A program made the translations under genes and the position numbers. This document shows, piece by piece, positions 58,426 to 64,000 of a stretch of 64,000 nucleotides of DNA; the first letter of the stretch is position 1; every line of letters starts with the position of its first letter. Under the pieces are notes generated by a model. That model was given only the letters and a program-made list of their open reading frames with translations. It was not told the origin of the DNA and ran no database searches. This DNA comes from Halolamina litorea (lineage in GTDB: Archaea > Halobacteriota > Halobacteria > Halobacteriales > Haloferacaceae), in contig NZ_JANHGR010000001.1 in assembly GCF_026616205.1 (NCBI RefSeq), positions 930,001-994,000 of the forward strand, written 5' to 3'.

Positions 58426-59480
58426 ACGCGGCCGCGGAGACCGAACTGGTCGAGGAACTGCTCGCGGGGAAACACCGCGCGCTCGCCCGGGTCATCTCGA
58501 AAGTCGAGGACCGCGAGCCGGGCTACCGAGACATCGTTTCGGCGCTCCACGAGCACACCGGGACCGCCGACGTGATCGGCGTCACCGGCTCCCCCGGGGC
58601 GGGGAAGTCGACGCTCGTCGACAAGCTTGCGGCCCACTACCGCGAGCGCGGGGAGACCGTCGGCGTCATCGCCGTCGACCCCTCCTCGCCGTACACCGGC
58701 GGCGCCGTCCTCGGCGACCGCATCCGGATGGCGAGCAACGTCGGCGACATGGACGTGTTCTTCCGCTCGATGTCCGCCCGCGGCACGCTCGGCGGGCTCT
58801 CGACGGCGACCGCCGACGCGGTCAAGGCTCTCGACGCGTTCGGCAAGGACCGCATCATCATCGAGACCGTCGGCGCCGGCCAGAACGAGGTCGACATCGT
58901 CCGCACCGCCGACACCGTCTGTGTCCTCGTCCAACCCGGCTCTGGTGACGACGTCCAGATGCTCAAAGCCGGCATCCTCGAGATCGGCGACCTCTTCGTC
59001 GTCAACAAGGCCGACATGGACGGCGCGACCCGCACGGTCGCGGACTTAGAGGAGATGCTCCACATGGAGCGCGACCCCACCGCGAAGCTGAACACCGGCG
59101 GCTTCGACGCTCCCGAGCACCCCGACAGCGGAGACGGCGCCGACGCCGACGGATCAGCGAGTATCTGGGAGCCGAAAGTGCTCGAAACCGTCGCCAAGAG
59201 CGGCGAGGGCGTCGAGGAGCTGATCGACACGCTCGACGCCCACTCCGCGTGGCTCGACGAGACCGGCCGACGGGAGGCCAAGGCGAAACAGCGCTACGCC
59301 GCCGAGATCCGCCAACTGCTCCGGGCCGACGCCGCCGAACTGGTCGAGGGGGAGTTAGCGCGCCGCGGGGGCGTCGAGGAGATGGCCGAGCGGGTCCACG
59401 AGCGCGAAACCGATCCCTACACCGTCGCCGACGACGTGCTCGGGCCGATCGAAGAGTGCGTCGAACAGGAGCGCGAGTAG
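58422..59480 (+). CDS. meaB: Methylmalonyl-CoA mutase-associated GTPase MeaB
   Basis: A 352-residue G3E-type GTPase that protects and reloads the mutase with adenosylcobalamin. P-loop GSPGAGKS (56-63), the switch region DPSSPYTGGAVLGDRIRM, IIETVGAGQNEVD and the NKAD base-recognition motif are all visible. A Ser/Asp/Gly-rich acidic insert is found near residues 215-245. Coupled to mcmA2. Confidence 0.94.
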   Translation: MNAAAETELVEELLAGKHRALARVISKVEDREPGYRDIVSALHEHTGTADVIGVTGSPGAGKSTLVDKLAAHYRERGETVGVIAVDPSSPYTGGAVLGDRIRMASNVGDMDVFFRSMSARGTLGGLSTATADAVKALDAFGKDRIIIETVGAGQNEVDIVRTADTVCVLVQPGSGDDVQMLKAGILEIGDLFVVNKADMDGATRTVADLEEMLHMERDPTAKLNTGGFDAPEHPDSGDGADADGSASIWEPKVLETVAKSGEGVEELIDTLDAHSAWLDETGRREAKAKQRYAAEIRQLLRADAAELVEGELARRGGVEEMAERVHERETDPYTVADDVLGPIEECVEQERE

Positions 59481-59497
59481 GAAGCATACCCTTTTGC

Positions 59498-59513
59498 GGT
59501 CTGCTCGCAGACC
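59498..59513 (+). terminator. Hairpin after meaB
   Basis: GGTCTGC-TC-GCAGACC is a 7-bp stem shortly downstream of the meaB stop, flanked by CTTTTG and CCTTT. It may end the mcmA2-meaB transcript. Confidence 0.35.
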
Positions 59514-59554
59514 CACCTTTACGCCAGTAGGGCGGCTGAATCGGGTGATAAGTG

Positions 59555-59571
59555 GCGTATTTACAATACGC
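59555..59571 (+). promoter_or_regulatory. Inverted repeat overlapping a TATA element
   Basis: GCGTATT-TAC-AATACGC has 7-bp arms and includes the TATTTA that fits as TATA box for the gene at 59604. A dimeric regulator here would compete with the basal factors. Confidence 0.45.
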
Positions 59572-59603
59572 ACAGCCGCCGTGAGTTCGCCCGGTGATGA
59601 ACG

Positions 59604-60071
59604 ATGTCGACTACTGCTGAGAACGAGAAGATCGCTCGCCGAATCATCGAGGAGGCGTGGAACGAACAGGACCTCGGGGTCGTCGACGAGCTCTACAGCC
59701 CGGAGTACGTCGGCCACTGGTTCCTCCCGGGCGGCGAGACGGCTGACCGGGAGGCGCTGAAGGGGTTCATGCAGGCCGTGTTCGAGGGGTTCCCGGACTA
59801 CCGGATGGACATCGCCTTCCTCCACGCCGACGAGTCGTACGTCACCGTCGGCTTCACCGGAAGCGGGACCCACGAAGGGGAGTTCATGGGGGTCGCGCCG
59901 GGCGGTACGAGCACCGATATCGACCGCCCCATCCCCGGACACATTACTTCACGCATCGAGGACGGACAGATCGTCGAGGGCTGGGCGACCTGGGACGCGC
60001 TGGGCATGATGCAGGAACTCGGGGCCATCCCGGGGGACCTCGAGGCGGGCCTTCCTGCCGACGACGACTGA
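59604..60071 (+). CDS. SnoaL-like ester cyclase family protein
   Basis: A 155-residue cone-shaped alpha+beta barrel protein of the SnoaL/NTF2 family. Signatures are ARRIIEEAWNEQDLGVVDEL, SPEYVGHW and DYRMDIAFLHADESYVTVGF. Such proteins include polyketide cyclases, but most have unknown substrates. A repressor-like inverted repeat overlaps its promoter. Confidence 0.8.
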   Translation: MSTTAENEKIARRIIEEAWNEQDLGVVDELYSPEYVGHWFLPGGETADREALKGFMQAVFEGFPDYRMDIAFLHADESYVTVGFTGSGTHEGEFMGVAPGGTSTDIDRPIPGHITSRIEDGQIVEGWATWDALGMMQELGAIPGDLEAGLPADDD

Positions 60072-60106
60072 TCGACGGCGTCCGTCGCCCGGTTCGCGCC
60101 CCCGGG

Positions 60107-61102
60107 TCAGTCGCCCCCCCGTGCCGCGTCGATGAGTGCTTCTTCGGTTTCCCGATCCGGCCCGTTCACCGTGCCGTCGCGTCCGTGCTCACGATGAGCC
60201 TGTGCAGTCGCGGCGACGGCTTCCTCGGGTGGCGTCGACTCCCAGCCCAGCGCCGAGAGCTTCTCGGTGGCGACGACGGCCGGCGTCGGCGTGTAGAGCG
60301 GGAAGTCGGTCGGTTCGACGCCCGCCGCGTCGAGGTCGGCCGGGCCGGTCTGGACGACATCGACATCCGTGTCCAGCGCGTCGGCGGCTAGTTCGAGCGA
60401 CCGCCCGAGCGAGAAGGTGTTCCGGTCGGCGACGTTGTACGCCTCGCCGGCCTCCCCCTCCTCGGCGACGACCCGGAGCGCGCTCGCCACGTCCTCGACG
60501 AAGACGCGGTGGAGCAGGCTGTCGCCGTCGAACGGTACCGCAACCTCGTCGTACTCGGCGACGCGGTCGGTCCAGTAGGCGAAGCGCTCGGTGTAGTCGT
60601 GTGGGCCGTAGACCAGCATCGGCCGGACCGCCATCGCGTTGACGCCGTCCTCGGCGGCGCGGGCGACGACGCGGTCGCCCTCGGCCTTTCTGGGCCCGTA
60701 GCTCTCGACGGTGTCGTCGGTGGCCTGCTCGGGCGTGCAGTCATGGAGGGTGGTTTCGTCCTCCCGCATCGGCACGTCCGGGGCGTCGTAGGCCGACCCG
60801 GAGGAGACGTACACGTACGCGTCGGCGTCGGCGAACACCTCGGTCGCGGCTTCCACGTCCGCGGGCTGGAACGCGCAGGTGTCGATCACGATGTCGGGGT
60901 CGACGGCGTCCCGTGCGGTTTCGAGGGCGTCGCGGTCGGTCCGGTCGCCGTGAACGGAATCGACGCTATCGCGGTCCTCGAAGGGGTTGCCGGACTCGCC
61001 GCGGGTGAAGGTCGTGACGCGGTAGTCGTGGGCGAGCAGTTCCTCGACGGTGTGGCGGCCGATGAACTTCGTGCCGCCGACGACGAGTGCGGTGTCGGAC
61101 AT
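60107..61102 (-). CDS. NAD-dependent epimerase/dehydratase, second paralogue
   Basis: The 331-residue protein is a close relative of the protein at 23690-24682: the start MSDTALVVGGTKFIGRHTVE, the central YVYVSSGSAYDAP and YGPRKAEGD (YxxxK) and the end GWESTPPEEAVAA line up. NAD binding is secure, substrate unknown. The duplication appears old, as many positions differ. It precedes no obvious partner. Confidence 0.82.
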   Translation of the reverse strand: MSDTALVVGGTKFIGRHTVEELLAHDYRVTTFTRGESGNPFEDRDSVDSVHGDRTDRDALETARDAVDPDIVIDTCAFQPADVEAATEVFADADAYVYVSSGSAYDAPDVPMREDETTLHDCTPEQATDDTVESYGPRKAEGDRVVARAAEDGVNAMAVRPMLVYGPHDYTERFAYWTDRVAEYDEVAVPFDGDSLLHRVFVEDVASALRVVAEEGEAGEAYNVADRNTFSLGRSLELAADALDTDVDVVQTGPADLDAAGVEPTDFPLYTPTPAVVATEKLSALGWESTPPEEAVAATAQAHREHGRDGTVNGPDRETEEALIDAARGGD

Positions 61103-61158
61103 AGGTGGGGCTGTCGTGCCACCGGCAAAAACGCGCGCCCCGCGGCAGCCGAGGCGTC

Positions 61159-61893
61159 TCACTCGGCGTCCGGGGTCGCCACCCGCTCGCGGAGCCACTC
61201 GATCCCTTCGGCGACCCGCTCGGGATCCGTTCCGGTCACCTTCAGCCGGTTGTTCCCCTCCGTCGAGGGGTAGCTGCCGACCACGAGGTCGAACCGCTCG
61301 CGGAACGCGTCGAGAGTGTCGGTGAGCGACGCCTCGGGGGCGGTCGTCTCGATGCTCGTGCTCACGGCGTCGCCGCCGAACTCCTCGGCGACCAGTTCGA
61401 ACATCGCCTCGAACTCCGCGGGCGGGCCGGGCAACACGTAGACGTTCTCGATCACACAGCCCGGCGAGAGGCCGGCGGGGTTGAGCAGGGGCCGAGAGCC
61501 CTCGGGCGTGGCGCCCCACGCGTGCAGGTCCAGATCGAGCGAGTCGGGATCGAGATCGTCGCGGTCAACGCCGCGGTACTCGGCCATCCGGTCGAGCAGA
61601 TCCTCGCGCACGTCGGCGTCGAGGCCGAGGTCGCGCCCGAACGCGTCGCCGACGGCGTCCATCGTGATGTCGTCGTGGGTCCCGCCGAGGCCGCCACCGA
61701 CGATCACGGCGTCGAACTGCTCGCGCCAGTCGGCGACGACGTCGGCGATCAGTTCCCGGTCGTCGGGGATCGTGAGCATGCGGGCGACGTTCGCGCCGCG
61801 CTCGTTCAGTCGACGGGCGAGTCGCTCGGCGTTGGTGTTCCGGGTGTCGCCGGCGAGGATCTCGTCTCCGACCGTCACGATGGCCACGTCCAT
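61159..61893 (-). CDS. CinA/MoeA-type molybdopterin-binding domain protein
   Basis: A 244-residue protein with the MoCF-binding domain as in the N-terminal half of CinA (AIVTVGDEILAGDTRNTNAERL, then VIVGGGLGGTHDDITMDAV and VYVLPGPPAEFEAMFE). The C-terminal pyridine-nucleotide deamidase domain of CinA is missing. Archaeal members are of uncertain function; nicotinamide-nucleotide pyrophosphatase activity is possible. Confidence 0.85.
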   Translation of the reverse strand: MDVAIVTVGDEILAGDTRNTNAERLARRLNERGANVARMLTIPDDRELIADVVADWREQFDAVIVGGGLGGTHDDITMDAVGDAFGRDLGLDADVREDLLDRMAEYRGVDRDDLDPDSLDLDLHAWGATPEGSRPLLNPAGLSPGCVIENVYVLPGPPAEFEAMFELVAEEFGGDAVSTSIETTAPEASLTDTLDAFRERFDLVVGSYPSTEGNNRLKVTGTDPERVAEGIEWLRERVATPDAE

Positions 61894-62039
61894 AGCCGAC
61901 CCACGGGCGGCGGGCCCCTGAGTCGTTCGGCTCCGACGCGAGCGACGCGGGCAGCGCGGTCGTCGGTGCCAGCACGGTCGCCGGTGTCGACGCCACGGTC
62001 GAACGCCGGAGCTATGAGTCGCTGCCGACCAGTCCGGAC

Positions 62040-62357
62040 ATGGCGTGGTACATCCTGATCCTTGCGGGGCTGTTCGAGGTAGCGTGGGCGATCGGACTCG
62101 AGTACTCCGAGGGGTTTTCGCGACCGATCCCGACCGCCGGCACCGTGCTCGCGCTGGTGATCTCGATGCTGCTGCTCGCGAAAGCCGTCGAGGAGCTGCA
62201 GGTCGGCACCGCCTACGCCGTCTGGACCGGCATCGGCGCCGTCGGGACGGCGCTGCTCGGGATCGGGCTGTTCGACGAGTCCGCAAGCCCCGAGCGGCTG
62301 GCGTTCATCGGCGTGATCGTGGTGGGGATCGTCGGCCTCCACTCCGTGTCGGCCTGA
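62040..62357 (+). CDS. Small multidrug resistance (SMR) protein, Gdx/SugE type
   Basis: A 105-residue four-helix protein that works as antiparallel dimer. The first helix has LAGLFEVAWAIGLEYSEGF with the essential Glu13 and the Gdx-type Trp, suggesting guanidinium/H+ exchange rather than broad drug export. The later VGTAYAVWTGIGAVGTAL is also typical. No guanidine riboswitch is recognised upstream. Confidence 0.88.
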   Translation: MAWYILILAGLFEVAWAIGLEYSEGFSRPIPTAGTVLALVISMLLLAKAVEELQVGTAYAVWTGIGAVGTALLGIGLFDESASPERLAFIGVIVVGIVGLHSVSA

Positions 62358-62409
62358 GAAGAACCGCGGTACGAGCGGTGGCGGCGGTCGCAGACCGCCG
62401 GTCGCTCGT

Positions 62410-63897
62410 TCAGTAGGACTTCGCGAAGTAGGCGGTCTCGTCGGCGCCGTCGCCACAGACCGCACACTCGGCACCGCCGGCGAGGACGGCCTCGTGGTGC
62501 TTCTCCTCGTCCTCGGGGAAGGGCACCATCACGATCTCGGCGGCCATCTGGTCGCCGATGGCCTCCTCACAGGCTTCGTCGCCACACCACGGCGTGCGGA
62601 CGTAGCCGCCGTGCTGGCCGAGCGTGCCGAGGATGCCCGCGCGGTCGTCGGCGTCGCGGACGTTCTCCTCGATGTTCTCCTCGGCGGTGGCGAACAGCTT
62701 CGCGTAGACGGTGTCGAGCTCTTCCTGCACGGCGTCGGCGACGCCCTCGCGGTCGAGGGTGACCTCCTCGCCGTCGGGCCGGTGGACCGCCGTGATCTCG
62801 CCGTCCTCGACCTCGTGGGGACCGATCTCGAAGCGGACGGGGACTCCCTTCAGCTCCCACTCGTTGAACTTGAAGCCGGGGTTGCGCTCGTCCCGGTCGT
62901 CGAGTTCGACGCGGACGCCGGCGTCCTCGAGGTCGTCGGCGACGCCCTCGGCGTAGTCGAGCACCTCGTCTTTGGTGTCGGACTGCCAGATGGGGACGAT
63001 CACGACCTGCTCGGGTGCGACGGTGGGGGGCAGCACGAGCCCCTGCTCGTCGGAGTGGGTCATGATCAGCGCGCCCAGCGAGCGCCACGAGAAGCCCCAG
63101 GAGGTCGTGTGGGCGACCCGCTCCTCCTCGTCCTCGTCGGAGTAGGTGATGTCGAACGCCTCCGCGAACGACTGGCCGAGGTGGTGGGAGGTCGCGCCCT
63201 GCACGGACTTTCCGTCGGGCATCAGCGCCTCGACGGTCGTCGTCGTGTCGGCGCCGGGGAACTTGTCGTGGTCGGGCTTCTGACCCCGCATCACGGGAAT
63301 GGCGAGCACGTCCTCGTAGACCTCCTCGTACTGGTCGAGCCGGGTGAGCGTCTCCTCCCACGCGTCCTCGTCGGTCTCGTGGGCGGTGTGGCCCTCCTGC
63401 CAGAGGAACTCCTTGGTGCGGAAGAACGGCTTCGTTTCGGTCGCCTCCCAGCGCACGACGGAGGCCCACTGGTTCACGCGCAGGGGGAGGTCACGGTGGC
63501 TCCGGACCCACTGGGACATGTAGGGGGCGATGATGGACTCGGAGGTGGGCCGGACCGCGAGGCGCTCCTCCAGTTCCTCGTGACCGCCGTGGGTGACCCA
63601 CGCGACCTCGGGGTCGAACCCTTCGACGATGTCCTTCTCCCGTTCGAGGTAGGACTCGGGGATGAACAGGGGGAAGTAGGCGTTCTGGACGCCCGTCTCC
63701 TTGAACCGCGCGTCGAGTTCACCCTGTACCCGCTCCCAGAGCCCGTAGGCTCGGGGTCGGGCGACGATGAACCCGGACATCCCTTCGGGGCCGTAGTTGG
63801 TGAGGCCCGCCTTCTGACAGACTTCGGCGTACCAGTCGCCGGTGGCGTACTCCTTGGACTCGGTGATCCCGAGCGTCTGACTGTCGTCGTCGCTCAT
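62410..63897 (-). CDS. proS: Prolyl-tRNA synthetase (archaeal type)
   Basis: The 495-residue class II synthetase has motif 2 (LPLRVNQWASVVRWEATETKPFFRTKEFLWQEGHTAH) and motif 3 near GWSFRSLGALIMTHSD-type sequence (here GFSWRSLGALIMTHSD), the anticodon-binding domain and a C-terminal zinc-type region with Cys pairs (CGDEACEEAIGDQ, CAVCGDG) and the ending Tyr (AKSY), typical of the archaeal/eukaryotic form. The gene is preceded by a clear promoter. Confidence 0.96.
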   Translation of the reverse strand: MSDDDSQTLGITESKEYATGDWYAEVCQKAGLTNYGPEGMSGFIVARPRAYGLWERVQGELDARFKETGVQNAYFPLFIPESYLEREKDIVEGFDPEVAWVTHGGHEELEERLAVRPTSESIIAPYMSQWVRSHRDLPLRVNQWASVVRWEATETKPFFRTKEFLWQEGHTAHETDEDAWEETLTRLDQYEEVYEDVLAIPVMRGQKPDHDKFPGADTTTTVEALMPDGKSVQGATSHHLGQSFAEAFDITYSDEDEEERVAHTTSWGFSWRSLGALIMTHSDEQGLVLPPTVAPEQVVIVPIWQSDTKDEVLDYAEGVADDLEDAGVRVELDDRDERNPGFKFNEWELKGVPVRFEIGPHEVEDGEITAVHRPDGEEVTLDREGVADAVQEELDTVYAKLFATAEENIEENVRDADDRAGILGTLGQHGGYVRTPWCGDEACEEAIGDQMAAEIVMVPFPEDEEKHHEAVLAGGAECAVCGDGADETAYFAKSY

Positions 63898-63920
63898 ACG
63901 CCGAGGGAGTGTCGGTCGCG

Positions 63921-63930
63921 GCTTAAAACG
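63921..63930 (-). promoter_or_regulatory. TATA box of proS
   Basis: Read on the minus strand it is CGTTTTAAGC. It lies about 28 bases upstream of the ATG at 63897, predicting a leaderless or nearly leaderless transcript. Confidence 0.55.
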
Positions 63931-64000
63931 TCCGAAGGGTCGTCCCCGTGGCAGTGGGGCTCGTCGGATCGGTCCGGGCTCGCGACCAGAAGACAGTTCA

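Noticed and set aside
1-64000. CRISPR array, insertion sequence or prophage
   Set aside because: No regularly spaced repeats with unique spacers, no transposase, integrase or phage structural gene was found on either strand.

Overview
The window is chromosomal DNA from an extremely halophilic archaeon (class Halobacteria). The evidence is high G+C, very acidic proteins with Asp/Glu-rich inserts, many leaderless starts 22-28 bases below a TATA box, ATGA/GTGA overlaps between operon genes, Tat signal peptides, a PGF-CTERM protein, haloarchaea-restricted families (HalOD1, DUF7344-like, halocyanin, amphi-Trp) and a tRNA-Gln interrupted by an anticodon-loop intron. I cannot name the genus. I see no insertion sequence, CRISPR array, prophage or rRNA.

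Layout. 0-3.3 kb: the end of the proteasome ATPase PAN, two tiny genes, then a leftward translation operon (L44e, S27e, aIF2-alpha, Nop10) ending in a PAC2-type proteasome-chaperone gene. 3.4-7.3 kb: two divergent cell-surface proteins, one with nine PKD domains, that share a C-terminal module. 7.3-10.4 kb: two small haloarchaeal proteins and a large DUF2298 membrane protein. 10.5-14.1 kb: sufC-sufB-sufD for Fe-S assembly. 14.2-16.6 kb: an MFS carrier, a ferritin-like/DtxR pair behind a short upstream ORF, and tRNA-Gln. 16.6-28.1 kb: a Tat lipoprotein, VOC dioxygenase, DUF3311 plus Na+/solute symporter, DoxX-like protein, AlaX, HD protein, epimerase, a threonine-synthase-like protein without its PLP lysine, and thiolase/DUF35.

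27.9-34.3 kb is the most unusual part. A leftward operon (winged-helix regulator, ER-type signal peptidase, Thr-rich surface protein) faces a rightward operon of three related proteins with SipW-type signal peptides, the archaeal counterpart in layout of the Bacillus sipW-tasA system. The second and third of these genes have near-identical leaders with two hairpins; one copies a tRNA T-arm and the other buries the ribosome-binding site.

34.4-41.1 kb: alpha/beta hydrolase, a DtxR regulator with a GDT1-type cation transporter, LysE exporter, sn-glycerol-1-phosphate dehydrogenase (archaeal lipid backbone), a strongly structured gene-free segment that may encode an RNA, HIT, DUF420 and endonuclease III. 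41.1-46.9 kb: a cytochrome b6/subunit-IV-type quinol-oxidising complex with a membrane-anchored halocyanin and several small haloarchaeal membrane proteins, but no Rieske gene in the window. 46.9-64 kb: an NAD-kinase-like protein without its GGDG motif, M28 and S9 peptidases, an FAD oxidoreductase, a DnaJ-domain protein, a metal-linked permease with YHS domains, the B12-binding methylmalonyl-CoA mutase subunit with its chaperone MeaB, a second epimerase, a CinA-type protein, an SMR/Gdx exporter and prolyl-tRNA synthetase.
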